This document shows positions 9,657 through 17,950 of a stretch of DNA of 64,000 nt, one piece after another. Position 1 is the first letter of the stretch, and every line of letters begins with the position of its first letter. The notes under the pieces were generated by a model. It searched no databases, was not told the DNA's origin, and worked only from the letters and a program-made list of their open reading frames with translations. The translations under genes were made by a program, and so were the position numbers. Origin of the DNA: Alkalilimnicola ehrlichii (GTDB lineage: Bacteria > Pseudomonadota > Gammaproteobacteria > Nitrococcales > AK92); the NCBI RefSeq assembly GCF_003399765.1, contig NZ_NFZV01000010.1, positions 62,001 through 126,000 of the forward strand, read 5' to 3'.

Positions 9657-11093
9657 TTAGTCAATCGGCTCTATAGCGGTGACCGTGTACCCCAGCACAC
9701 CACCCTCGATCATCCGGAAGCGGACGACTTGTCCGGCGGCAAATCCATCGAGTGCCACCGCTTCGTCGACGGAGAAATCCATCGTCATCTCCGGCCACTG
9801 CAGCTCGGGTATGGGCTCATGGGCAAGCCTTATTTCGTGGGCCTGGCGATCGATGGATATCAGCTTGCCCTCGGCCCAAACGACCTGCCGAGGTTCGTCC
9901 TGTGGACCGGCTTTTTCCATACGGCGCAACTCCGCACCAAGGTTGGATTCGGAGTCGATCAGAAAATGACCGGAGGCAACAACAGACTCGCCAACCTCAA
10001 GCCCTTCCCGAATCTCAAAGCGGTCGCCGAACCGGCGGCCGAGCTTAACGGCTCGCCCGGCAAACCGCCCCTCGCCCAGCGCCACTACCACTCGGCTATG
10101 GCTACCCGTTCGTATCACCGCCTCCGCGGGAACATGCACCGTATTCGTGACGGTCCCCGCCTGGAGGTCGACGTCGGCGTACATGCCCGGCCTGAGGCGA
10201 CCATCCGGGTTATCAAGTGTGATTCGAGCACGCACGGTACGGGTAGCCGTGTCTAAAGCCGGATAGATAAAATCGACCGTACCGCTTAGGCTCATATCGT
10301 TGATGCGAATCGCCGCCCCGCTACCGACCTGTACATCGGCCGCTTGCTCCGGGAAAAGATCGACCAGCAGCCAGACGCGCGAGAGATCGGCCAGCTCCAT
10401 GGCGGTTGTCCCCGGCGCGAGCTGCATGCCTTCTCGAATACTCAGCTCCTGTACGCTCCCCCGTTGACGGGCACGCATAGGGACCAACGACTGCACCCGC
10501 CCTTCCTGTTCGATCGTGCGTATATCCGCTGCGCTTAGGCCCAAGGCGGCCAGACGCTCTCTAGCCGCCGTTCGGTCGGCGCCACTCCGAACAACCTGCA
10601 ACAACTCCTCCTGCGCATTGATCAGCGCCGGCGAATACATTCTAAATAGCACCTGCCCGCGCTCGACTTGCTCGCCGGTGGTGCGCACCCGCAGATCTTC
10701 GATCCAGGCCTCGGTACGCAGATGCACATGCGAGAGACCACTTTCATCGAAATCGACGTACCCCACCGCGCGAACCTGCCGGGTCAAATCGCCCTGTTCC
10801 ACCGTGGCTAACCGTACATTCATACTTTGCAGTACACCGGGCGCGACCCGCACGCCGTCACCGTCCCCCGCTTCCGCGCTGTCCGCATAGACCGGCACGT
10901 AATCCATGCCCATGTGGTCCTTGCGCGGTTCGGGCGAGGTAATCGAGGGGTCCATAGGATTTCGATAGTAGAGAATCTCGCGCTCCCCGCCGGAGGATGC
11001 CGCGTTCGTCGTCGCTTTCTGCACGGCTACGCTCGCGGCACCGCCGACTGCGGCGCCGAGGCTTAATAGCAGAACGATATGGATGGCTTTCAT
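9657..11093 (-). CDS. cusB: Efflux adaptor CusB with N-terminal metal-binding and C-terminal CusF domains
   Basis: A 478-residue membrane-fusion protein linking CusA and CusC. Order of parts: N-terminal membrane anchor/signal (about 1-25), a heavy-metal-binding domain with YYRNPMDPSITSPEPRKDHMGMDYVPVY (about 42-70), then the barrel-sandwich and alpha-hairpin regions. The C-terminal ~75 residues repeat the CusF fold with HEPIPELQWPEMTMDF. Thus the chaperone domain is fused to the adaptor as well as encoded separately by cusF. The ATG at 11093 overlaps the cusC stop as ATGA and the stop is followed by the cusA ribosome-binding site, so cusCBA are tightly coupled. Confidence 0.93.
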   Translation of the reverse strand: MKAIHIVLLLSLGAAVGGAASVAVQKATTNAASSGGEREILYYRNPMDPSITSPEPRKDHMGMDYVPVYADSAEAGDGDGVRVAPGVLQSMNVRLATVEQGDLTRQVRAVGYVDFDESGLSHVHLRTEAWIEDLRVRTTGEQVERGQVLFRMYSPALINAQEELLQVVRSGADRTAARERLAALGLSAADIRTIEQEGRVQSLVPMRARQRGSVQELSIREGMQLAPGTTAMELADLSRVWLLVDLFPEQAADVQVGSGAAIRINDMSLSGTVDFIYPALDTATRTVRARITLDNPDGRLRPGMYADVDLQAGTVTNTVHVPAEAVIRTGSHSRVVVALGEGRFAGRAVKLGRRFGDRFEIREGLEVGESVVASGHFLIDSESNLGAELRRMEKAGPQDEPRQVVWAEGKLISIDRQAHEIRLAHEPIPELQWPEMTMDFSVDEAVALDGFAAGQVVRFRMIEGGVLGYTVTAIEPID

Positions 11094-12333
11094 AATGCTT
11101 GTCCCCCGGCAAGGTAAAGCAGCTCAGCTTGCAGCTGGCGGCGCTCGATCATCACCCGTAAAGCTTCCAGTCGGGTCTCCAAATCCGTTACGCGTGCTCG
11201 GATCAGGCTGCGAAACGGTATTGTCCCCGCCCGGTAGGCCTGTTCGGCAGCTTCGGCATTACGCCTTGCCGGCTCCAATAAGCGCTGCTCGTAACGCCGC
11301 TCACGTTCCAAGAGTTGCTGCCAACGGCCCATCGCCCCCTCCCATTGGCTGCCCAGCGCCCGCTGACGTTCGATATAAGCCTGTTGAGCAGCCAGATAAC
11401 GGTGCCGCTCGGCAGCAACTTCGCTGTTAACGCGCGCCCGGGAAAGCAGCGGCAAATCCACCATTACCATTCCGGAAAAACTGCCGGAATTGTCCGTCAT
11501 ACCGCCGGGGGCGTAACCGTAGCCGAGTTCGACGCTCCACTGCGGCCGATAGCCCTCCTGCGCCAACTCGACAGCATGTAAGCTAGCCTCGACAAGCGCT
11601 TGTTCCGCATCCAAAATCGGGTGGGTTGAGAAGTACCTTGGCGGATCGGGCAGTTCGGGCAGCTCGTCGCTCAACGGACGCCGAGCCGCTTCCGCTCCTA
11701 TCCAACGCGCCAACTCCGCAAGCGCCAGGGCTTGCTGTTCCTGAACGATACTGATGCGCTCTTCTAGCCGCCGTAGCTCCAGCTCCGCCTCCAACACATC
11801 TTGCTGGCTTGTGGTACCGGCGGCGAATTCTCGTTGCGTCAGGTCTACTAGGTTTTCGAATAACCCCCTATTCTCCTCGAGGACATCGGAGGCTTGGCGC
11901 AAGTACGTCAGTTCTAGAAACAGTTGCCGCACCTGCTGCCGACTTTGATGCTCTGCATCCTCGGCACGCGCGTAGTCGCCGCGCGAAAAGGAACGCTCCC
12001 GTTCGCGGGCTAAGCGCCGGCTGTCCCCCGCGGGAAGGATTGACGCACACCAATGCTGAACTGAGTCATCGGGTCGCTATCGAGGGCATCGTCGAAGGGG
12101 ACGCTCATCGCCTCTCCGATAAGCATCAAATTGGGAAGCCGCCCGGCAGCGTCGGCTGCTGCTTCCTGGGCCCGCGCATTCTCGCGGTGACGAAGGGCGG
12201 CCGGATCGCGCTCCAGCGCTAGCCGCTCCGCCTCGTCGAGTGTCAGCGGCGATGCTGTCATGCCTGGCAATGGCATTAGCAAAACGCCGCCTAGGAGCAG
12301 GCCTGATAGCCTGCCCAGGCAGAATCGAAACAT
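11090..12333 (-). CDS. cusC: Outer-membrane efflux protein (CusC/TolC family), one frameshift
   Basis: The outer-membrane channel of the CusCBA pump, about 414 residues. It begins with a signal peptide (GLLLGGVLLMPLPGMTASPL) followed by TLDEAERLALERDPAALRHRENARAQEAAADAAGRLPN, the usual TolC-family start. The C-terminal part (AEQAYRAGTIPFRSLIRARVTDLETRLEAL) is a second TolC repeat. The frame breaks at the five-base C run 12025-12029. One more base gives FPRGDSRRLARERERSFSRGDYARAEDAEHQ, which joins smoothly to the rest. GAGGA precedes the ATG at 12333 by eight bases. It overlaps cusB by four bases (ATGA). Confidence 0.88.
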
Positions 12334-12419
12334 GAATATATCCTCGTCGTAGGTACTCGCGCTGCGCCGTAGACGAACGGCACTATTGCGATGTCAACGC
12401 GGCTTATAAGCCGCCGTAC

Positions 12420-12749
12420 TCAGACGAGGCGAAATCTGGGAGGTCGAGGGTCTTGAGTGGGATTTTGCGTGACAAAAGCGGTTTGCACGAAAAAGTTTGC
12501 CTGTTTGGCGGCCAGCACGCGCGTGCCTAGCGTGCCGGTAAGGCCGGGCGCACACGGGGCACAGTCGAAACACGCCTGTGCCGCCGCCTCCCCCGCACAG
12601 CAGTCGTGTTCGTCATGGACATGTTCGGCGCTAGGCGATTCGACCTGAGCGGAAGCCGACGCCATCGGCATACCCATGACCACTGACGCAGGAGCCCCTA
12701 CGAGCATCGCCAACAGTAGCAGTATGGTAATGGCATGGCGTCCGAACAT
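12420..12749 (-). CDS. Small secreted Cys/His-rich protein at head of cus operon
   Basis: A 109-residue protein with a clear signal peptide (HAITILLLLAMLVGAPASVVMG) and a mature part containing EHVHDEHDCC and CFDCAPC, that is, clustered His and Cys that could bind copper or silver. The C-terminus is a low-complexity TQNPTQDPRPPRFRLV. I do not recognise the family with certainty. Small proteins of this type commonly sit upstream of czc/cus efflux genes. It is 86 bases upstream of cusC on the same strand and is probably the first gene of the operon. A metal-binding or metal-sensing role in the periplasm is inference. Confidence 0.7.
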   Translation of the reverse strand: MFGRHAITILLLLAMLVGAPASVVMGMPMASASAQVESPSAEHVHDEHDCCAGEAAAQACFDCAPCAPGLTGTLGTRVLAAKQANFFVQTAFVTQNPTQDPRPPRFRLV

Positions 12750-12950
12750 AAGCGAATCGAAAACAGATCCTTGCTAACTATTTCAAAGGCGCGGGATTTA
12801 ACCCAATACTTTCATTGAACGGGCTGACTTTGCCCTTACCCTGACGCCAACAGTACTAGCCCAACGCAGGCAGGAGCTTGAGTTCGATCAAGTTGTCTCT
12901 CACTATTTGCGGAAGCGAGTAACGGGCGCTAGTTGGCGAGTATAACGAAG

Positions 12951-13577
12951 ATGCAGGTGTATAACCGTTACCTACTTCCTTACCTTACCCACTTCGCGAT
13001 GCGAATGCCAATGCTCGACGCCTATCGGCGGGAAGTGGTCAGGCAGGCGCGCGGTAACGTGCTGGAACTCGGGGCGGGCTCCGGGCTTAATTTGGCGTTG
13101 TACGAGCCGCGCTTAGTCAGCCGGGTTTACGCGCTGGAGCCGGAACCTGGAATGATTCGCTTAGCGCGCACCCGGCTTACCGAGGCTGCGGTTCCGGTAG
13201 AGATTCTGCCGGTTGGCGCGGAAGCCATTCCGTTACCGGATTGCTCGATCGATACGGTTTTGTCGACCTGGACGCTGTGCACGATCCCCGACATCAAGGC
13301 CGCGCTGTCGCAAGCGCGCCGCGTGCTTAAGCCCAATGGCCAGTTTCTATTCGTGGAACACGGTCTGTCGAACGACAACGCCGTCGCCCGCTGGCAGCAC
13401 CGGCTCACTCCGTTTTGGTCCCGTTGTGCCGGCGGTTGCCAGCTGGATCGCCCGCATGCCAACTTGCTCCGCCAGGCCGGTTTCGTTATCGATAGGCTTG
13501 AAACCGGCTATATCGGCCGCTTGAAACCGATGACTTATACCTATCGAGGCCAAGCGCGCCGAGCGGATTCCGAATAA
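12951..13577 (+). CDS. Class I SAM-dependent methyltransferase
   Basis: A protein of about 208 residues with the SAM-binding motif VLELGAGSGLNLALY (motif I). It also has the acidic position in VYALEPEPGM and the post-motif segments CSIDTVLSTWTLCTIPDI and VLKPNGQFLFVEHG. It resembles the UbiE/METTL7-like branch of small soluble methyltransferases; the substrate is unknown. I prefer ATG 12951 (MQVYNRYLLPYL), since members typically begin close to this Y..Y-LP pattern. A TTG at 12933 in the same frame is possible. It is divergent from the cus operon and convergent with the UbiA gene. Confidence 0.8.
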   Translation: MQVYNRYLLPYLTHFAMRMPMLDAYRREVVRQARGNVLELGAGSGLNLALYEPRLVSRVYALEPEPGMIRLARTRLTEAAVPVEILPVGAEAIPLPDCSIDTVLSTWTLCTIPDIKAALSQARRVLKPNGQFLFVEHGLSNDNAVARWQHRLTPFWSRCAGGCQLDRPHANLLRQAGFVIDRLETGYIGRLKPMTYTYRGQARRADSE

Positions 13578-13587
13578 AGCTCAGACT

Positions 13588-13607
13588 AAGGCTAACCCCT
13601 TAGCCTT
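13588..13607. terminator. Hairpin between convergent methyltransferase and UbiA-type genes
   Basis: AAGGCTAA (13588-13595), a CCCC loop and TTAGCCTT (13600-13607) form an eight-pair stem just after the stop codon at 13577. It is followed by a moderately T-rich stretch. It lies between two convergent stop codons and probably terminates the plus-strand gene. Confidence 0.5.
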
Positions 13608-13654
13608 GCCGACTTTACCGTTTGTTCTCTTAACGAAAGTTCGCCAAAAGCCCG

Positions 13655-15175
13655 TTAGGCCGGAGCACTCGCCCCCGGAAGCAGGCCGATACTACCAACA
13701 GCTATCAGATACGCCACGGCAACGATGCCGAAACACCCCCATGAAACGGGGTCGCGCGCCGTATAAACGATCGGATCGGTATGCATAGTGCCGCGGGTAG
13801 CCGCTAACCAGAGTCGGCATTGCCAACACAGCATCGCCGGTACCGCCAGCCAAAGGCTTAGCGGCTCCAGATAGACTCCGCTAAGTGCCGCGCTATCGAT
13901 ATACAGCGCAAGCACCAGAATCGCTATAACGCTGCTGAAGACGCCTATGGCGCAAACCCTACCTACGTTCGCCGAACCGTATCCAAGAGCCGGACCCTCC
14001 GCGATAGTCGTATCGGTTTCTTGCAGTTCGGCAGCCCGTTTAATCAACGCCAACGCGAGGAACAAAAACCCTGAGACGACCACCAACCAACTCGAAACCA
14101 TAAGGCCGCACGCGATCGCCCCGCCAAGCAGACGAACGGCATACAACGACGCCAGGCTGAGCACGTCGGCCAGCGGCTTTCGCTTCAGCCAGAAGGAATA
14201 GGCGGTAGCAATTCCGGCAAATAAGACGATCGCCAAGCCGGCTAACAAAGACAATGTAGCTGCGAGTAAAATGCCGGCGCCTATGAAGGCAGGCCCTAAC
14301 ACGCCGTAACGCAAGGGAAGCTGGCCGCCGGCAAAAGGACGCGTTCGTTTACGTGAATGGCGGCGATCTGCTGCGATATCGATTAAGTCATTGATGATGT
14401 AAGAGCCTGACGCGGCCAGGCAAAACGCTACGAACATGAACGCGGCGGCAAGCATCGCCGCCGGGTCGGTCCAGGGCACGGCAGCGAATGCCGGCACGAA
14501 TACCAGGAGGTTTTTCGCCCATTGGGCGCTGCGCAACGCCTTCAGCAAACTCGTTAGGCGACCGTCGCGGTTGCCGAAAACACAGCTTACGAATGCCGCG
14601 GCTCGCGCTTTCGCTTCCAGGCGACCGGACGGATTTACTAAAAGCGCCTCGGCCGCGCTTTCCCATACCGGCAAATCGCACTCGGCCGCGCCGATATAAC
14701 TGTAACCGCCGGCACCGAAGCGACCGACAAGCGCCTCTGCTATTGTCTTCTCTTCGCTATTCAACGCATCGGCGGCGAGAACCTCATCGAAAACCCCCAG
14801 GTGATCTGCGATGCGTTCGGCGACAGTGCGATGTATAGCCGTCGCCAATACGACCCGGCGACCGTTACCTTTCTGCTGCTCGACATAGCGCAGTACGGCT
14901 GTGTTGAAAGGCAAACTCGCCACGTCAAGTTCGCATTCCTGCCCAAGTCGCTGCCTGAGTGCGGAACGCTCGCCGCGCGTTTGCCAAACGGCCTGGAGTA
15001 ACACCAACGGTTTATGGCGCAATAGGCCAACTAAACATTCGTCGACAGGGTCGGCCGCCAACAAGCTACCGTTCAAGCCGACACAAAGCGGAAGCTTTTC
15101 TAGCTGGGCTTGGCGGCCCTCCGGAAGCCGCCGAGTTTTGGGAAACGGCAACACCTGTGCTTGAGCGTTCTGCAT
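13655..15175 (-). CDS. UbiA-family prenyltransferase with degenerate HAD domain
   Basis: A 506-residue two-domain protein. Residues 1-200 have the layout of a HAD phosphatase, but the catalytic DxDG motif reads GLNGS at 33-37, and the motif IV aspartate is replaced by alanine in YIGAAECDLPVW. Residues 205-500 form a polytopic UbiA-type aromatic/polyprenyl transferase. The first Asp-rich motif is NDLIDIAADRRHSRKRTRP at about 262. Related fused HAD-UbiA proteins exist and are usually annotated as decaprenyl-phosphate ribose transferase-like. The real substrate is unknown. GAGGG precedes the ATG by seven bases. The gene stands alone on this strand, 271 bases downstream of the acyl-CoA dehydrogenase. 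Confidence 0.85.
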   Translation of the reverse strand: MQNAQAQVLPFPKTRRLPEGRQAQLEKLPLCVGLNGSLLAADPVDECLVGLLRHKPLVLLQAVWQTRGERSALRQRLGQECELDVASLPFNTAVLRYVEQQKGNGRRVVLATAIHRTVAERIADHLGVFDEVLAADALNSEEKTIAEALVGRFGAGGYSYIGAAECDLPVWESAAEALLVNPSGRLEAKARAAAFVSCVFGNRDGRLTSLLKALRSAQWAKNLLVFVPAFAAVPWTDPAAMLAAAFMFVAFCLAASGSYIINDLIDIAADRRHSRKRTRPFAGGQLPLRYGVLGPAFIGAGILLAATLSLLAGLAIVLFAGIATAYSFWLKRKPLADVLSLASLYAVRLLGGAIACGLMVSSWLVVVSGFLFLALALIKRAAELQETDTTIAEGPALGYGSANVGRVCAIGVFSSVIAILVLALYIDSAALSGVYLEPLSLWLAVPAMLCWQCRLWLAATRGTMHTDPIVYTARDPVSWGCFGIVAVAYLIAVGSIGLLPGASAPA

Positions 15176-15396
15176 CAGTCATCCCTCTGACGGCTGTGAC
15201 ATCGGCATGCGAAGCATTAAGGCGACAACTGAAACCGCTTCCCGGCGGCAAACCCCAGCGGGTTTCGGCAAAAGACCATCTTCAACTGCAAGGAAATAAT
15301 GGGTTTTCTCGATCCGCTTTCAAGCGGGGGGAAATCGGGCAGGTTTTATCCGCAGAGCGGCAAACGAAGGGCATAGGACAAGGTGTGTGGGGGGAA

Positions 15397-15429
15397 AGCC
15401 GGGGATACCGTCATCAGGTATCCCCGGCT
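15397..15429 (-). terminator. Hairpin terminator downstream of acyl-CoA dehydrogenase
   Basis: AGCCGGGGATACC (15397-15409) pairs perfectly with GGTATCCCCGGCT (15417-15429), a 13-pair stem with a seven-base loop, 17 bases after the stop of the minus-strand acyl-CoA dehydrogenase gene. On that strand it is followed by TTTCCCCCC, so there is only a short T run. Confidence 0.6.
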
Positions 15430-15446
15430 ATACGAGCAGACGTCGA

Positions 15447-17231
15447 TTACAACTCGTCGACCGGAATGGCCATCACGGCCGAGGAGCCATGGCTTACGCT
15501 CTCCGCATGAGCTTTGGCGCGAGGTAGCAGCTGTTCGATATAGAACTGCGCCGTAGCCAGCTTTTGCCGATAGAAGGGGTCGTCGCTGCCGGCGTCGATG
15601 GCTTGTTGCGCAAGGAAGGCGCCACGAGCCATCAGGCCGGCGCCGGTAACGTAACCTGCCAACATCATATAATGGTAAGAATTGGCCGTCGCTTGTACCG
15701 GATCGGCCGCGCCGTTACTTAACAACCACTCGGTGGCTGCCTCCAGTTGCTCAAGCCCTGCGTTTAATGGCTGCTGCCAACCGGCAAGCGGCGTGAGTTC
15801 GCTAAGCGACGCAATATTCTGCCGCAACTCGGCAACCAAAGTTTGCATTGCCTGCCCGTTATCCCGCAGCAACTTACGGCCTACCAGGTCGTTCGCCTGG
15901 ATACCGTTGGTACCTTCGTAGATGGGCGCGATGCGCGCATCGCGTAAGTGCTGGGCCGCGCCGGTTTCTTCGATAAAACCCATGCCGCCATGCACTTGAA
16001 CGCCTAAGGAAGTCATTTCCAGGCCGAGTTCGGTGCACCAGCCTTTAACGATGGGGATTAACAGATCGACACGGCTTTGCTGGTGCGCTCTGCGTTCAGC
16101 ATCCGGATGGTGCCGCGCTTCGTCCATAGACGCGGCGGCTGAATAGGCCAAGGCACGCATTGCTTCGATAGCCGAGCGCATCGTCATCAACATACGGCGG
16201 ACGTCGGGATGATGTGCGATCGGTACAGGATTGGCGTCCTTATGCCCCACTGGCCGCCCTTGCACGCGCTCGCGGGCATAAGCGACGGCCTGTTGATAGG
16301 CCCGTTCCGCAATGGCCAGGCCTTGCACCCCGACCTTATGGCGCGCCTCGTTCATCATGGTGAACATGTAGGCTAGGCCTTTGCCCTCTTCGCCGACCAG
16401 ATAACCGATAGCGCCTTCATTATCGCCATACGACATAACACAGGTCGGGCTACCGTGAATGCCGAGCTTGTGTTCCAAAGCCGTGCAACGGTAGTCGTTC
16501 CGTTCGCCGAGGCTGCCGTCCGCGTTGACAAGATACTTCGGTACGATAAACAGCGAGATACCTTTCACACCGGCAGGTGCGTCGGGAGTGCGGGCCAGAA
16601 CGAGATGAACGATGTTCTCGGCCATCTCGTGCTCGCCCCAAGTGATGAAGATCTTCTGCCCGAACAACCGGTAACGATCGCCTTCGGGTACCGCACGCGT
16701 GCGGATCACCGACAAATCGGAACCGGCCGACGGCTCGGTAAGATCCATAGCGCCGGCCCATTGCCCACTGACCATCTTCTCCAGGTACAGCGACTTTTGC
16801 TCGTCGCTGCCGTGATGCTTCAGCGCTTCGATAGCCCCGGCCGTCAACATCGGGCACAGGCCCCACGCCATATTGGACGACTGCCACATCTCCTGTGCTG
16901 CTGTCGCAACCACTTCCGGCAAACCCATGCCGCCGTACTCCGGGCTAGCCGCCGCACCATTCCAACCGCTCTCGACAAACTGTTGATAGGCTTCGGCAAA
17001 ACCTGGGGTTGCGCGAACCGTTTCGCCTTCTAGCTTCGCTCCGTCCGTATCGCCTACCCGATTCAGAGGGGCAAGGACTTCGCCGCTAAAACGCGCAGCT
17101 TCCTCGATGATGGCGTCGACAAGATCCGGCTTGGCTTCCTCCAAGCCCGGCAGCTCCGCCAGTTTCTCTAGCCCTAACAATTCGTTGATAACGAAGCGCA
17201 TATCGCGTGTTGGAGCATTATAATGACTCAT
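15447..17231 (-). CDS. Acyl-CoA dehydrogenase (FadE-like, long form)
   Basis: A 594-residue flavoenzyme that introduces the first double bond in fatty-acid beta-oxidation. Visible signatures are EMWQSSNMAWGLCPMLT, TEPSAGSDLSVIRTRA, FITWGEHEMAENIVHLV and GMGFIEETGAAQHLRDARIAPIYEGTNGIQANDLVGRK; the last contains the usual catalytic Glu region. A C-terminal extension of about 130 residues marks the ~600-residue DMSP-lyase/FadE-like subgroup. I set the start at ATG 17231 (MSHYNAPTRDMRFVINELLG), where GAGGG lies about seven bases upstream. The in-frame extension to 17408 has no family resemblance. It stands alone, with a hairpin terminator downstream. Confidence 0.9.
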   Translation of the reverse strand: MSHYNAPTRDMRFVINELLGLEKLAELPGLEEAKPDLVDAIIEEAARFSGEVLAPLNRVGDTDGAKLEGETVRATPGFAEAYQQFVESGWNGAAASPEYGGMGLPEVVATAAQEMWQSSNMAWGLCPMLTAGAIEALKHHGSDEQKSLYLEKMVSGQWAGAMDLTEPSAGSDLSVIRTRAVPEGDRYRLFGQKIFITWGEHEMAENIVHLVLARTPDAPAGVKGISLFIVPKYLVNADGSLGERNDYRCTALEHKLGIHGSPTCVMSYGDNEGAIGYLVGEEGKGLAYMFTMMNEARHKVGVQGLAIAERAYQQAVAYARERVQGRPVGHKDANPVPIAHHPDVRRMLMTMRSAIEAMRALAYSAAASMDEARHHPDAERRAHQQSRVDLLIPIVKGWCTELGLEMTSLGVQVHGGMGFIEETGAAQHLRDARIAPIYEGTNGIQANDLVGRKLLRDNGQAMQTLVAELRQNIASLSELTPLAGWQQPLNAGLEQLEAATEWLLSNGAADPVQATANSYHYMMLAGYVTGAGLMARGAFLAQQAIDAGSDDPFYRQKLATAQFYIEQLLPRAKAHAESVSHGSSAVMAIPVDEL

Positions 17232-17407
17232 GCTTAGCCCTCTTGCGCAGTCTTTGACGCTTTTCCATTCAGCGCCTAACGTCTCTTTTTTATTGTCCCG
17301 GCCATTAACTAACCGGGCGACAGTTTGCCATGATCCGCGCCGGCTTGCATGAGAACAATTGCCGAAGTGACAACGTGCGGCTTTCGCCGCAACAGGTGAT
17401 CGAAGCA

Positions 17408-17947
17408 CTATGAGGTAAGTGTTTGCAGGATCTCGACGGCATTATCGCAAGCGCGCTCGTCCGCAAAAACGAACCGTATTAACCGCACGCTTTGCAAGGT
17501 ATTAGTTTGTTCGAGTACGGTTGCGAAAGCAACGCGCATGGCCAAGTCGAACGGATAACCGAAAGCGCCGGTGGAGATTGCCGGAAATGCCAACGATTGC
17601 ATGCTTTGCTCTTCCGCTCGCCGCAAGGCATTGCGATAACACGCTGCCAGCCGTTCCGCAGCAGGCTCGTCAACGCCGTAGACGGGGCCAAGGCAATGGA
17701 TCACGTAAGGATTAGGTAATCGATAACCGCCGGTAACGACGGCCTGCCCTGGCGCGATCGGCGCCAAAGGCGCGCACGCTTCCGCCAATTCGGGGCCTGC
17801 CGCCCGGTGTATCGCGCCGGCGACCCCGCCTCCTGGCATAAGTTGCGCGTTGGCGGCATTGACCACCGCATCGATGTCGGTTTGAGCGGCAATATTGCCG
17901 CTCAAACATTCGATAGCGATATTATTACTCGTCGTCGAGAAAACCAT
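17408..17947 (-). CDS. Macro-domain protein (O-acetyl-ADP-ribose deacetylase-like)
   Basis: A 179-residue single macro domain. Diagnostic motifs are DAVVNAANAQLMPGGGVAGAIHRAAG (ADP-ribose site) and LAFPAISTGAFGYPFDLA. The AIHRAAGPELAEAC stretch follows the order found in YmdB-like enzymes. Members bind ADP-ribose and hydrolyse O-acetyl-ADP-ribose or mono-ADP-ribose from proteins. It starts three bases after the stop of the pyruvate oxidase-like gene on the same strand, with AAGGCGGCG upstream, so the two are probably co-transcribed. Confidence 0.9.
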   Translation of the reverse strand: MVFSTTSNNIAIECLSGNIAAQTDIDAVVNAANAQLMPGGGVAGAIHRAAGPELAEACAPLAPIAPGQAVVTGGYRLPNPYVIHCLGPVYGVDEPAAERLAACYRNALRRAEEQSMQSLAFPAISTGAFGYPFDLAMRVAFATVLEQTNTLQSVRLIRFVFADERACDNAVEILQTLTS

Positions 17948-17950
17948 GCG

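Noticed and set aside
12750-12932. A CueR/MerR-type operator for the cus operon
   Set aside because: The gap was searched for a palindrome like ACCTTCC-N-GGAAGGT and no convincing match was found.
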